Source of the DNA: a virus
DNA length: 37,990 nt
IMG/VR virus record: IMGVR_UViG_3300021356_000060
Span: 1 to 37,990 of that record
Strand: one strand, 5' to 3'
Under the pieces are notes generated by a model that was not told the origin of the DNA, did not search any database, and was given only the letters and a program-made list of their open reading frames with translations. Positions 30,011 to 37,990 of this stretch are shown here, piece after piece. Numbering within the stretch: the first letter of the stretch is position 1; each line of letters starts with the position of its first letter. The position numbers and the translations under genes are program-made.

Positions 30011-30564
30011 TAGCTTTTACCCCATTTGATATCTCTGATAGATTCAGCGGCAAATCGCATTCCTGTATCAGAAGAGAAAAAATATTGCTGGCTATTATTG
30101 TTAGTCAATCGTCCAGATTTCCGTTCAAAGTCAGACCAGTGAGATGATACTTTCAGAGAGATTGAGCTACTTGTCTCTCGGTCATTAAGACTGAATGAAT
30201 CGATGATGCCTTCATACGTCTTAATGGCATCTCCAGTGACGGCTCCAGAAGCATCCAAAATGGCTAGATAAATTTGTACCTTTCGATTGATATAGGCTTG
30301 ATTGAGCAAGATAGCTACGTACTGTTGATTTACGCCTGATAGCTCAATCGACATTGTGCCAACCCTAAGATCTTGGGTTTCTGACGATCCAGATATTTGC
30401 AATAAATGACCTGCTGGCAAATACGTTTCATCGTCATAACTGACAGCATAATCGGAGTCTGTAATGTAAAGGCTTTCTGAGAAATCGATTTGAAGTAAAT
30501 GACACATCCTGAATGCACCGCTTTCTAAGACCGTTTGTGTTGCTGAGTCTACGGTGCGAGGCAT
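30010..30564 (-). CDS. Tail tip assembly protein (DUF2163-like)
   Basis: A 184-aa protein of the kind encoded before the hub in many siphophages and gene-transfer agents. MCHLLQIDFSESLYITDSDY and YLPAGHLLQISG lead into the strand-rich core SIELSGVNQQYVAILLNQAY and KTYEGIIDSFSL. It probably forms part of the ring connecting the distal tail to the hub. Overlaps both neighbours by one base. Confidence 0.68.
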   Translation of the reverse strand: MPRTVDSATQTVLESGAFRMCHLLQIDFSESLYITDSDYAVSYDDETYLPAGHLLQISGSSETQDLRVGTMSIELSGVNQQYVAILLNQAYINRKVQIYLAILDASGAVTGDAIKTYEGIIDSFSLNDRETSSSISLKVSSHWSDFERKSGRLTNNNSQQYFFSSDTGMRFAAESIRDIKWGKS

Positions 30565-31142
30565 TACAGCACCTCAATCATATCTAATTCAAATTCGTAA
30601 TATTCGTTAGACGCAAGGCTGTACGCCTGTAAATCGTTATTCAACCTGCAAGTGAATGGAACGCTGTTGTATGTAATGACCTCGTTATCTGCGACATCGC
30701 TGACTAATGCTGGCTCGATACTTATATCTCCTGCCCCGCTACGATCAGCAGTGACCATGTAAACTTTGGTATGGTTCGCGAACTTAATGACATCACCCGC
30801 TTTGATATCACCTGTTATCCCGTCAATCGATACAGTGCCAGTACCTGCACCTGTTGCTCCGTTGACAAGCATTGTTCCGGTTGCAGAGCCTGTAGTAGAG
30901 CTGATGACCGGAGGAACGATAGTAAATGTCCCTTTCATGCCCTGCTGACTAATAACAAAAGCATACACAGGATTGAACTCGGCTCGGGTCATCGGATTGT
31001 ATTTTGCTGTGAACGCCCACTTCTGACCACCGATTGCTCTAACTTGAACCTTGCCAGATATGGACTCAGACATGAGATTAGAATGCCTAGATTCAAGATT
31101 GATTGCTTGAAACTCTGGTGTAGTCGGATACGTACCTGACAT
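30564..31142 (-). CDS. Minor tail protein with coat-shared beta domain
   Basis: A 192-aa protein directly after the tape measure, the position of the distal tail protein. Residues 103-158 (KAGDVIKFANHTKVYMV to NEVITY) resemble residues 241-301 of the coat protein of the same genome (LAGDIVTFAGTSDKYVV to NDAITV). The remaining part has AINLESRHSNLMSESISGKV and a C-terminal FELDMIEV. Tail role inferred from position. Start overlaps the tape-measure stop. Confidence 0.65.
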   Translation of the reverse strand: MSGTYPTTPEFQAINLESRHSNLMSESISGKVQVRAIGGQKWAFTAKYNPMTRAEFNPVYAFVISQQGMKGTFTIVPPVISSTTGSATGTMLVNGATGAGTGTVSIDGITGDIKAGDVIKFANHTKVYMVTADRSGAGDISIEPALVSDVADNEVITYNSVPFTCRLNNDLQAYSLASNEYYEFELDMIEVL

Positions 31143-33169
31143 TACGCTATAGCCCTTTTGCCTTGATCGTTCAACGCACTGTTAATCATACCAACAATCT
31201 GACCCCTGCGAGACTGTAATAACTGATCGAATCCTGACGCATCGACTGCTGTAATCTGGAATGTAACATTGGCCGTTTTATTGACTACCTGTTGAGCTGA
31301 ACCTATTTTTTCATTTGGCGTAATTCTGCCGCCAGAACCCATAGTTAATACTTCTGGCCCACGCTCTCCCACCAAATAAGATTCGCCAGCTCTAACTTGA
31401 CCACCCAACGCTCTACCTGCTAATGATTGCGTAGCATAGGACGCTCCTGCGGCGATGATAACTCCCGCCGCCGCCGCACCTAATGCTGGGCCAATGATCG
31501 GGATTGGCGCGAGTGATTTGTATGCGCTCATTGCCGCCGCATAAGAGTCTGAGATTATTTTTGCGGCGTTTTCTCTCTTTTCGATACTTAAAAGATTTGC
31601 ACCTATTCGGAAAGCGGCTTTCTGTTTCTCTGTTTTGCCTTTCATCAATTTATCTTCAATAGCTAATAAAGCGTTCGAATAGTTTGCTGTGCGCTCAATA
31701 TCTTTCTTTCTCATTTCCTCTTTGTGCTGTTCTTCCGCTTCACGCTCTAAATTTCTTAGTTTTCTTTGTTCGTCTGCCAAAATTCTCTTAGCTTCTTCGT
31801 GTTCTTCTTGAGCCTTAATTTCGTCTTCCAGATCTTTCCTGAATGTTTCTCCTCGTTCTCTCTGATCTTGTAACTCAGCATCACGAGCCTCATCCCTTGC
31901 CTTGGCTTCTTCGTCCACCATCTTCCTGAACGCCGCCATTTCTTTTATTCGCTCTTCTATTGCTCGTTTTCTTTCTCTAGCGGCTTCTCGCTCTCTTTGC
32001 AGTCTCTCTCTTTCAGCTTTTTCGCTATCTTTGATGGCTTGCTTTCTGTTGTCTTCGTCTATAAGTGCTTGTGCGGCGGCTTTTGCTCTCTCTCTGAGTC
32101 CTTCGTCTTGTATTTCTTCAGCACGTAACAACATCAACTCAGCGCGAGTTTTACCAATAGCGGCGGCTTGCTCTTCTAATCGCTTAACAAAATCGATTGT
32201 TGATTGCGATGTTGTATTCGTAGCCAGACCGAGGTCAGCCATTGTTTGCTCAAGTAATCTGGCTTTCTCTGCGTTCCCTTCTGCTTCCAAAGCTGTACGA
32301 GCGAAATCTAACGCTAATTGCAGGAACGCTGGATCACCTGCTGTAAGAGCAATTTCGCCTAACTTATCAGAGAACTCTGTTAATGCTTTTGCGTCAGAAT
32401 TAGGGTCAACAGCTTTTACAAAACTTGCTCCTAGTTCACGTATTTGCTCAATGCTAATACCAAGTTCTTCAGACGCTCTTTTCATCACAGAAAGATTGGC
32501 CGCTGTATTTCCAGCTCCGTGATTTATGTTGTCCAGAGCTATCAATAAATCTCTGGAACCTTGTTCAGCATCTTTAAGCCCCTTGAATAAACCAGCTCCG
32601 CTTAATCCCAATTCTTCAAATTGTGTCCGTGCATTCTTGGCCGCTAATTCAGCGGCTTCCAGAGCTAATGCAATCTGTAACTTTGCGGCGTTTTCGCTTT
32701 TTTTAGCTAAATCGACTAATGATTCTGACAATCCATAAAAATCATCTGTAAGTGATAAAACTGAATCACCTACTGTTTTTGTGTTTTTCGCAAATTCCTT
32801 GATCGCATCTTCACCCAAACCAAACGCTTCAACGATGGTTTTTCCGACAACCAGACCAATAGCTAAGAGCGCACCAGCAACTGCCCCCTGTGGGCCAAAG
32901 ACGGATAAAATTTGTGGCCCCTGTTGCGAAAAGATACGAACCGCATCAGTACCTGCCTCTGCTTGTACTGCAACGTCCTGAAATTGAACACCTAGTTGAC
33001 CTGCGGTAGTGGATAGTGCAGATGTCGGCCCCTTGGTCATCCGCATATTGGAGCCAAGAGATTTGACTTTCTTGCTGGTTCTTTGAGCCTCTTCTCCGAC
33101 CTTTTTTACTTGCTGTTCTGCCCCCTTCATTTGAGAGGTGTCAGCGAGGAATCTGGTTACGATATCCAT
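31142..33169 (-). CDS. Tape measure protein
   Basis: A 675-aa protein that sets tail length; at about 1.5 angstrom per residue the tail would be near 100 nm. The start opens FLADTSQMKGAEQQVKKV with coiled coil, then GQLGVQFQDVAVQAEAGTDA and a hydrophobic helix (VAGALLAIGLVV, about 97-108), as in lambda H-type tape measures. A very long charged coiled coil (about 360-510) and a second hydrophobic region (IIGPALGAAAAGVIIAAGAS) precede the common ending GGQVRAGESYLVGERGPEVL. AGGAG lies five bases before ATG. Confidence 0.9.
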   Translation of the reverse strand: MDIVTRFLADTSQMKGAEQQVKKVGEEAQRTSKKVKSLGSNMRMTKGPTSALSTTAGQLGVQFQDVAVQAEAGTDAVRIFSQQGPQILSVFGPQGAVAGALLAIGLVVGKTIVEAFGLGEDAIKEFAKNTKTVGDSVLSLTDDFYGLSESLVDLAKKSENAAKLQIALALEAAELAAKNARTQFEELGLSGAGLFKGLKDAEQGSRDLLIALDNINHGAGNTAANLSVMKRASEELGISIEQIRELGASFVKAVDPNSDAKALTEFSDKLGEIALTAGDPAFLQLALDFARTALEAEGNAEKARLLEQTMADLGLATNTTSQSTIDFVKRLEEQAAAIGKTRAELMLLRAEEIQDEGLRERAKAAAQALIDEDNRKQAIKDSEKAERERLQREREAARERKRAIEERIKEMAAFRKMVDEEAKARDEARDAELQDQRERGETFRKDLEDEIKAQEEHEEAKRILADEQRKLRNLEREAEEQHKEEMRKKDIERTANYSNALLAIEDKLMKGKTEKQKAAFRIGANLLSIEKRENAAKIISDSYAAAMSAYKSLAPIPIIGPALGAAAAGVIIAAGASYATQSLAGRALGGQVRAGESYLVGERGPEVLTMGSGGRITPNEKIGSAQQVVNKTANVTFQITAVDASGFDQLLQSRRGQIVGMINSALNDQGKRAIA

Positions 33170-33462
33170 GTAGGCTCCTGATCTTTGTACTTAGCCAGCG
33201 TCATCACAGCTTCTATCTCCCAAGGCTCTAAGACAGTCCCTGTGACATTGATGTAGCTTTCAAGTTCAGACCACGTATGCTCTCGTAGTGCTATGTAAAC
33301 CTTCCAGCAATCATCATGTTGCCATGATAACTTAGGCGCGTTAATAAGTTCAGGTGGCGTGACTCCACGGCTCTTTTCAACTTGTTTGAGAGTTTCTAAC
33401 CGACTGATTTTCGAGCCTTCGGGTTTGGCGTTGATCCAAAAACACCACCTCCCATACGTCAC
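33157..33462 (-). CDS. Tail assembly chaperone, downstream (gpT-like) frame
   Basis: A 101-codon frame between the first chaperone and the tape measure, with the WQHDDCWKVYIALREHTWSE and LEPWEIEAVMTLAKYKDQEP patterns of GT-type chaperone tails. Its only plausible start is GTG at 33462, with GGAG 16 bases away, too far for normal initiation. The frame is open, in -1 relation, back into the last codons of the upstream gene. Production through -1 frameshifting, as in lambda G/GT, is therefore likely, although the site is not classical. Confidence 0.65.
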   Translation of the reverse strand: MTYGRWCFWINAKPEGSKISRLETLKQVEKSRGVTPPELINAPKLSWQHDDCWKVYIALREHTWSELESYINVTGTVLEPWEIEAVMTLAKYKDQEPTWIS

Positions 33463-33473
33463 GAAACTGTCAA

Positions 33474-33845
33474 TCAGTCTCCGGTAAAATTCTCTCTATT
33501 GATAACGAACGAGAATAATTGCGTAACTAACGTCGGTGAATTCTCACACAACCAAAGCGCATTCTCTTCGCTATATTCAAACTTCTCTTTACCCTTTTTG
33601 AGATTTTGCCAACCAGTGATACACGCCGCAATGATAGGATATAGATATTCGTGATCGAACAAATCTATCTCGTCTTCATCCTTATTTTTGCGTCTCTGTT
33701 TTTTCTGTGCATCTCTCCATGCTTTTGAGTCCACTCCCTGAATTATGATGACTCCATCATCAGGTTTTCCAGTTTGCGGATCATGAAGCTGACACTCTGC
33801 GCCAGCCTCATGTTGCTCAACTGTTGCCAGTCGATTTAAGTCCAT
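33474..33845 (-). CDS. Tail assembly chaperone, upstream (gpG-like)
   Basis: A 123-aa protein between the tube protein and the tape measure. It has the features of the tail chaperone: a small N-terminal beta segment (DDGVIIIQGVDSKAWRDA), basic linker, then FDHEYLYPIIAACITGWQNL and the helix around PTLVTQLFSFVINREN. It holds the tape measure soluble and recruits tube subunits. The last codons overlap the -1 frame of the next ORF. Confidence 0.78.
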   Translation of the reverse strand: MDLNRLATVEQHEAGAECQLHDPQTGKPDDGVIIIQGVDSKAWRDAQKKQRRKNKDEDEIDLFDHEYLYPIIAACITGWQNLKKGKEKFEYSEENALWLCENSPTLVTQLFSFVINRENFTGD

Positions 33846-33867
33846 AAAACCCCCTAGGTTTTATTGA

Positions 33868-34782
33868 TTAAGGTTGTCTAGTAATTACGAGCTGTGACGC
33901 ATCACTTGAGTTGTACAGTGCTACAAAATCCATCGATATAGTTACAGCACCTTCACCAGAGACATCTGGCTGTCCTGTGTTGTATTTGATATTAGGGATA
34001 TCGATCACATAGTCCTTGCCAGCAACATCCGTCAGCGTACAAACGATCTCTGATGATGTTTCATTAATGAACTTTTCGTACAACGTCTTGCTATCAAAAT
34101 ATGTGGTCAGGGATCCTGTTACTCGTGACTTACCGATTGACGGGCGGTTTGTTGTTGCAGACCCTACAGAGAACAGCGGCTCTAAACCGTTCTCAACCGT
34201 AATGTCCAGACTAGTCACTGTGGCAATAGAACTGCCGCCCTCTGTGATCGAGCCCGTAAACGAGTCAAACGGAGTATTCCCCACATCAGCCGAATAGGTT
34301 GATGAACCAATTTCGGATGTTGCCAACGCTATATCTTTTCCGACGACACCAAAAGTTGCGGTGACCATAGCATTTGGAGCTATAGACAGACTAAATGTGT
34401 TGAACTCAACTCCGGTATATCGATGAAACTCAGGCGTGGTGAGATCAGCGAACTTACGCTCTAAAGTAAAAGACCTGCGTGTTGATCCTGATTTGAGGAC
34501 ATTGGTACTCCACGTACCGCACATGACCGCCTCAAGTATGTCGTCAAACGCTCCGTACTCCAGTTCCGCAGTTACGTCACCGCCGACTGTCTTGTTTCCA
34601 TGTCTGAAATCTTCGACTTGCCGATCACCACGCAACTTCTCTGACTCAATGGCATCTTTACTAAGAGCCAAGCTGACCGCTGTGTGCGGGAATGGAGTCC
34701 AAGTTGGTGTTGAAGGAGTCGTCCCATAAGTACTCTCTGCGATGTAATGCAGTGAGTGTTGTGCGCCGTTTGCGATAGCCAT
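33868..34782 (-). CDS. Major tail (tube) protein
   Basis: A 304-aa protein with the pattern of siphophage tube proteins: HYIAESTYGTTPSTPTWTPF near the start, then GDVTAELEYGAFDDILEAVM and repeated beta strands. The C-terminal half (TSLDITVENGLEPLFSVGSA, ISMDFVALYNS) is also beta-rich. Subunits stack as hexameric rings to form the tail tube. The next gene upstream is the tail terminator, and the chaperone follows, the canonical order. Confidence 0.85.
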   Translation of the reverse strand: MAIANGAQHSLHYIAESTYGTTPSTPTWTPFPHTAVSLALSKDAIESEKLRGDRQVEDFRHGNKTVGGDVTAELEYGAFDDILEAVMCGTWSTNVLKSGSTRRSFTLERKFADLTTPEFHRYTGVEFNTFSLSIAPNAMVTATFGVVGKDIALATSEIGSSTYSADVGNTPFDSFTGSITEGGSSIATVTSLDITVENGLEPLFSVGSATTNRPSIGKSRVTGSLTTYFDSKTLYEKFINETSSEIVCTLTDVAGKDYVIDIPNIKYNTGQPDVSGEGAVTISMDFVALYNSSDASQLVITRQP

Positions 34783-34788
34783 TTTGCC

Positions 34789-35199
34789 TTACCTCGCGTC
34801 TGTATATGATTGAAAACTAACAGAAACAGGCACAAAGTGATACGCTCCTTCTGTTATCGCCTGTGCTACAGAAACTGATCGAACACGGACGTTAATACTA
34901 TTATAAGTCATAACAGTACCGCGCTTGAAATGATCTGCCACAGAATCTGGCACTGACGAACGCCCCTGCCCTGCAGGGTACACAACATCTATCTGATAAA
35001 TGCCGTTTGTTTCATCTTTACCATTAGCTCCCAAACCGACCTGCAAGGTTTCCTCTGGAATGAAGTTTGGAGATAAAAAGGTTGCCGTACCTGACGGCTC
35101 GTAACGGATGTTAGGCCAAGCAACATCGTAGCCGCCAGACAAAGAGTTAAGGCGATTATCGAGTGCGGCTTGTATGTCATTGAAATGTGTTGCCATCAC
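34789..35199 (-). CDS. Tail terminator (DUF4128-like)
   Basis: A 136-aa protein starting ATHFNDIQAALDNRLNSL, with PNIRYEPSGTATFLSPNF and IYQIDVVYPAGQG following. This is the DUF4128/tail-completion pattern. It caps the tail at the head-proximal end and stops tube growth. Overlaps the preceding gene by four bases and ends six bases before the tube gene. Confidence 0.78.
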   Translation of the reverse strand: MMATHFNDIQAALDNRLNSLSGGYDVAWPNIRYEPSGTATFLSPNFIPEETLQVGLGANGKDETNGIYQIDVVYPAGQGRSSVPDSVADHFKRGTVMTYNSINVRVRSVSVAQAITEGAYHFVPVSVSFQSYTDAR

Positions 35200-35639
35200 T
35201 TGACCTTAATCTTGTTCATTATGTTGGCGAATCCATCGGCGTTGATTCGCAACATTCCTTGTGGAGCTTTTTTTGAGAAGCCATTGATTGTCTTCCCTTT
35301 GCCCTTTTTGGGTGGGTTTGGATATAGACCGAATTCCACTACTCGTGCATAAGGTAAATTATTGAAGAAATGAAACCTCTGACCCACCTTTAGCCTACTG
35401 AGAGCTTTATCAACTCTAGCCATTGACTTCTTGCCGCTAGGATCAGTCTGCTTGTTAGTTCTGACCCCTACTCTGCGATTACTGGCATACCAATTATTTT
35501 TCAATCGCCCAGTGTCAACTGGCGTTTGCTTGATAATTTTCTTGCAGGTTCTTTTCAATTGAGACCTGACTTCTCTGTTGACCCGCCGCATCAGCTCAGT
35601 AGTCGCGGCAACAGCATCTTCAGCTAGGAATACACTCAT
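35196..35639 (-). CDS. HK97 gp10-like neck/tail completion protein
   Basis: A 147-aa basic protein. The section IIKQTPVDTGRLKNNWYAS is the signature of gp10-like minor tail components, and PYARVVEFGLYPNPPKKGKG with KAPQGMLR completes it. It acts at the head-tail joint during tail completion. Overlaps both neighbours by four bases. Confidence 0.82.
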   Translation of the reverse strand: MSVFLAEDAVAATTELMRRVNREVRSQLKRTCKKIIKQTPVDTGRLKNNWYASNRRVGVRTNKQTDPSGKKSMARVDKALSRLKVGQRFHFFNNLPYARVVEFGLYPNPPKKGKGKTINGFSKKAPQGMLRINADGFANIMNKIKVK

Positions 35640-35986
35640 TTTCTCACCTGCAAATTACAAGCCATAATTGTATCGGCTGGCTGGAGATTAGAAATTGATA
35701 TTATTCTGTAAGTTTCGTTTTCAATCGAAACCGTGTCTCCGATTTTATACGTGTGTCCTTGAGCAAGTAGCCTTCTATCTCCTTGCTCGATATTTTCATC
35801 CGCCAGCTCACTTTCATTGTAATCAAACACGCAAGCAAATTTTTTGTAAGTCGATGACGTAGTAGTTACCGTCCCTGTATTTGGAGAATACGTTCCATCT
35901 GTCGTTCGTGTGAACGTCAGCTCCCGCCCGAAACGCTGTAGGAGCTTTTCGGCACTACTTTCGAGGGCGGTATAATTGAAGCTCAT
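35636..35986 (-). CDS. Head-tail stopper/connector protein
   Basis: A 116-aa, beta-rich protein: RFGRELTFTRTTDGTYSPNT, KFACVFDYNESELADENIEQ and IGDTVSIENETYRIISI, the pattern of the small head-closure proteins encoded after the connector. It seals the portal after packaging and provides the site for tail docking. Overlaps both neighbouring genes by four bases. Confidence 0.75.
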   Translation of the reverse strand: MSFNYTALESSAEKLLQRFGRELTFTRTTDGTYSPNTGTVTTTSSTYKKFACVFDYNESELADENIEQGDRRLLAQGHTYKIGDTVSIENETYRIISISNLQPADTIMACNLQVRK

Positions 35987-36456
35987 ACCCTGCCTACTTG
36001 TCCTGCTGGCCTAACGATACGATTCATTGCAAACGATAGGGATGGGGTGGATGTTCGGTTTTCGCTGTTTTCTGCGTACTCGACTTCGATCTCTCCCACA
36101 CGTTCGCGCAAAGTCTTTCTCGTCTGGTTTTCAAGTTCGCTGTTACCATCGAGTTGGACTTTCGTTGCTTCGTACAAGGCATTTTTGACCTGCGTAGGTA
36201 TCTCTGTAGCGTCGGCATAATAGCCATCAATAAGAGCTTCAGTACGAGGCCACTGAAGAAGTTGGTTTTCATTTGCTTTGTTTCCAATAAAGAACTGTCT
36301 CTCAAACCAATCCATCGCTCTATAGATCGCGTTTTCTATCTTGGTATCTGTTAAGTAATGGATACCTCGATCATCAGCCCACGATTTATAGTTTGCGACA
36401 GTAATGTATGAGTTAGCCCCAGATACAATCGATCCGTCTTCAATGACCAGAGCCAT
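35983..36456 (-). CDS. Head-tail connector (DnaT-like domain family)
   Basis: A 157-aa helical protein whose opening (VIEDGSIVSGANSYITVANY, then AIYRAMDWFERQFF and LLQWPRTEAL) is typical of the phage connector proteins annotated with a DnaT-like domain. It binds below the portal as the first neck ring. AGAGG lies about seven bases before ATG. The assignment to DnaT replication function is not intended; context fixes it as a connector. Confidence 0.8.
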   Translation of the reverse strand: MALVIEDGSIVSGANSYITVANYKSWADDRGIHYLTDTKIENAIYRAMDWFERQFFIGNKANENQLLQWPRTEALIDGYYADATEIPTQVKNALYEATKVQLDGNSELENQTRKTLRERVGEIEVEYAENSENRTSTPSLSFAMNRIVRPAGQVGRV

Positions 36457-36458
36457 GC

Positions 36459-36620
36459 TTATGCCTCTCTATAACCGCCTGATTTGTAAGCATCAACCAT
36501 CGATGGATGAACGTCAGCAGTGCGTCCGTCTTCGTGAACCATCTTTATGGTGCTCGGTGCTTTCGGAGCCGCTTTCTTGGCGGCTGGCTTTTTAGCAGTA
36601 GCCTTTTTAGTTTCTGCCAT
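36459..36620 (-). CDS. Small Lys/Ala-rich protein, probable head accessory
   Basis: A 53-aa ORF between the coat terminator and the connector. Residues 1-25 are Lys/Ala/Pro repeats (KKATAKKPAAKKAAPKAP), like a histone-tail or head-decoration linker. The rest is a compact domain: MVHEDGRTADVHPSMVDAYK followed by SGGY, as seen in small phage head proteins. It uses GAGG nine bases before ATG and ends two bases before the connector start. Function inferred from position. Confidence 0.7.
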   Translation of the reverse strand: MAETKKATAKKPAAKKAAPKAPSTIKMVHEDGRTADVHPSMVDAYKSGGYREA

Positions 36621-36635
36621 TTTAAGAATCCTCAG

Positions 36636-36661
36636 TAAAAACGGGGGCCGAAACCCCCGTT
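36636..36661 (-). terminator. Rho-independent terminator after the coat gene
   Basis: On the transcribed strand AACGGGGG-TTTCGG-CCCCCGTT is followed by TTT, five bases after the coat stop. The perfect 8-bp stem plus T-run makes this the strongest terminator seen. It would raise coat expression relative to the neck and tail genes downstream by partial termination. Confidence 0.82.
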
Positions 36662-36666
36662 ATGCT

Positions 36667-37812
36667 TTAGCCAAGCAGTGTAGCAATGAAGTCAGACTTC
36701 CAAGCTCTTACACCCCAAGTCGCCGCAACTTCGATCATTGTCTTGCGATAGCCCTTATAGACACGGACTTCAAAGACTAGACCTGATGTTGGGTCTTGAA
36801 CTGTCAGAGCATCGTCTGCACTGTCACCACCTGAAGGTACTGCTGGAGCGCGAACCGCAAGCTCCAAAGCACGGCGATGGAACGCTACGTTCGCTGTGTA
36901 GTTGTTACCAACAGTGATCGCGTCGTTGTCAGCCTCTGCCGCTACCAGACCAGTTCCACCGATAGTGAACGAACCGCCAGACAACGCAGTGTTGACAACA
37001 TACTTGTCAGACGTACCTGCGAAAGTAACGATGTCACCAGCAAGGATCGTACCTGAACCAGTGTCAGTATTGATCGTAGTGTCGCCAATAGCAGATGAAG
37101 CATCGTTCAACAGGTAGCCTGTACCAGTTCCCTTAGTGTGTGCTTGCACTTGGGCTGACTCGCGGATCGCCATGCCTTGCAGATCAAGCAATACACCCTG
37201 ACGGAGCAAGTTGGTTCCACCAGCCTCGTTCGCCTTCTGGAGTTGAGCAAGCTGACGCAGGTTTGTTCCAGCGACAGTGTTCAGTACCAAAGATACCTGA
37301 CCATCATTTGCTGGCATACCGTTGTCTACAAGAATCTGACGCACTTCTGCGACTTCATCAAAGTTGCTTCCAAACGGAGTAGTACCTGCTGTACCGAATG
37401 CACGAGAAGCGTTCTGATATGCGGCTTCTGCCAAATCTTCTTCCATCTCGTTAGTCAGTGTACGCATTGCTTGAGCAATCTGGTCACCGTAGACAGTCTC
37501 ATATCCGATACCGTTATTCAGGTGCAGAATGTCTTCACCAGTGTACGGAATCTGTACCGCACGAGCATTCGTGATGCTCAATGTCTTGTTGTCAACCGTC
37601 TGATCTGTACCCTCTGGGGTAGTCATAGACTCTGTGACATCGACAGCAGTTGCGGCGCGAGTGAATGACGCACGAACTACGTCACCTTTAGCGGCTCGCT
37701 CTGAACCGTTAGCGTTAATTGTAGAAGCAGGGATAAAGCCTACCAGCTCTCGCCCTACAACATCAGCGGCTTTGTAGATATCTGCCGCGAGATCAGTTAA
37801 TACGTTAGCCAT
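36667..37812 (-). CDS. Major capsid protein (P22-type coat, HK97 fold)
   Basis: A 381-aa coat protein between scaffold and terminator, with AAGGAGAAGCC before ATG. The N-terminal helix region (NVLTDLAADIYKAADVVGRE), the long spine helix around YGDQIAQAMRTLTNEMEEDL and the ending RKTMIEVAATWGVRAWKSDF follow coat proteins of the P22 gp5 group. Residues 241-301 form a beta domain like the P22-type insertion domain and recur in the minor tail protein at 30564-31142. P22-type placement is by pattern, not alignment score. Confidence 0.82.
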   Translation of the reverse strand: MANVLTDLAADIYKAADVVGRELVGFIPASTINANGSERAAKGDVVRASFTRAATAVDVTESMTTPEGTDQTVDNKTLSITNARAVQIPYTGEDILHLNNGIGYETVYGDQIAQAMRTLTNEMEEDLAEAAYQNASRAFGTAGTTPFGSNFDEVAEVRQILVDNGMPANDGQVSLVLNTVAGTNLRQLAQLQKANEAGGTNLLRQGVLLDLQGMAIRESAQVQAHTKGTGTGYLLNDASSAIGDTTINTDTGSGTILAGDIVTFAGTSDKYVVNTALSGGSFTIGGTGLVAAEADNDAITVGNNYTANVAFHRRALELAVRAPAVPSGGDSADDALTVQDPTSGLVFEVRVYKGYRKTMIEVAATWGVRAWKSDFIATLLG

Positions 37813-37823
37813 GTGGCTTCTCC

Positions 37824-37990
37824 TTACGTGTCAAAAATTTTGCCGCCATCTCTTAGGAACTTCGCACGATCCGCTTGAAGCATTCCGTCAAACTCAGAAC
37901 GACTCATTTCTCTAAAGCCCACATCAGCCCTGCCTTGTGAACGAGTGGCCCCGCCACCAGTTGCTTGGATTCCATCAACTAAAAACGGGA
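37824..37990 (-). CDS. Capsid scaffold protein, C-terminal part
   Basis: The continuation of the gene at 1-641, read across the genome junction; the first 133 bases duplicate window bases 1-133. The reading frame goes on through FREMSRSEFDGMLQADRAKF to FLRDGGKIFDT and a TAA at 37824-37826, eleven bases before the coat start. The conserved-looking charged C-terminus (helix-turn-helix type, RAKFLRDGGK) is the part of scaffold proteins that binds coat. Confidence 0.75.
   Translation of the reverse strand, partial: PFLVDGIQATGGGATRSQGRADVGFREMSRSEFDGMLQADRAKFLRDGGKIFDT
37858..37990. repeat. Right copy of terminal redundancy
   Basis: Same 133 bases as 1-133, differing only at 37864 (G here, T at 7). 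It closes the genome into a circle and carries the Ala variant of the scaffold codon. Confidence 0.93.

Noticed and set aside
31902-32522. 206-codon plus-strand ORF inside the tape measure
   Set aside because: Mirror frame of a coiled-coil gene (Ser/Ala/Leu-rich antisense), no start signal.

Overview
The window is one complete phage genome opened inside its scaffold gene. Its first and last 133 bases are the same sequence with a single mismatch, so the circular or terminally redundant unit is about 37,857 bp. Every gene I can support lies on the minus strand, and genes are packed with ATGA/TAATG overlaps. The head genes (two-subunit terminase, DUF4055-type portal, MuF-like protein, scaffold, P22-type/HK97-fold coat) and a long-tail set (tail terminator, tube, chaperones, 675-aa tape measure, J-like hub) indicate a siphovirus. 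Several tail proteins are of kinds I associate with marine phages. A LexA-type box and the lysis and recombination genes point to a gammaproteobacterial host, which is inference.

Read along the transcribed strand, right to left and across the junction. (1) 5713-1 then 37990-36667: TerS, TerL, portal, two tiny basic proteins, MuF, scaffold, coat, then a terminator. (2) 36620-30010: connectors, tail terminator, tube, chaperones, tape measure, hub. (3) 30010-17690: J-like tip protein, a 1,412-aa lectin/SPRY-like adhesin and many small tail-tip proteins, one built of 18-residue repeats. (4) 17679-15689: lysis cassette (XhlA-like, EF-hand membrane protein, 3-TM holin, T4-type lysozyme). (5) 15498-9322: recombination and replication genes (ERF annealing protein, YqaJ exonuclease, SSB-tailed protein, HTH protein, NinB, NinG, PD-(D/E)XK-like protein, DECH helicase, CHC2 zinc-finger protein), interrupted at 11843-12135 by a non-coding stretch that folds into nested helices and a pseudoknot. 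(6) 9321-8440: non-coding control region with 21-bp-phased iterons, AT-rich palindromic repeats, a LexA-type box, paired operators and a GC-rich hairpin-rich leader. (7) 8436-5779: a higher-GC block of eight small genes I do not recognise, upstream of the terminase.

How it fits together: the phage brings its own annealing protein/exonuclease pair and Nin functions, plus helicase and primase-like proteins that probably act at the iteron region. I see no DNA polymerase, integrase or CI-type repressor. The SOS-type box and the leader resembling P1/P4 C4/Icd-Ash immunity regions suggest RNA-based, SOS-linked control rather than a classical repressor switch.

The most novel candidates are the pseudoknotted RNA at 11843-12135, the 8440-9321 control/origin region with iteron copies spilling into coding sequence, and the GC-rich unknown block it appears to control.
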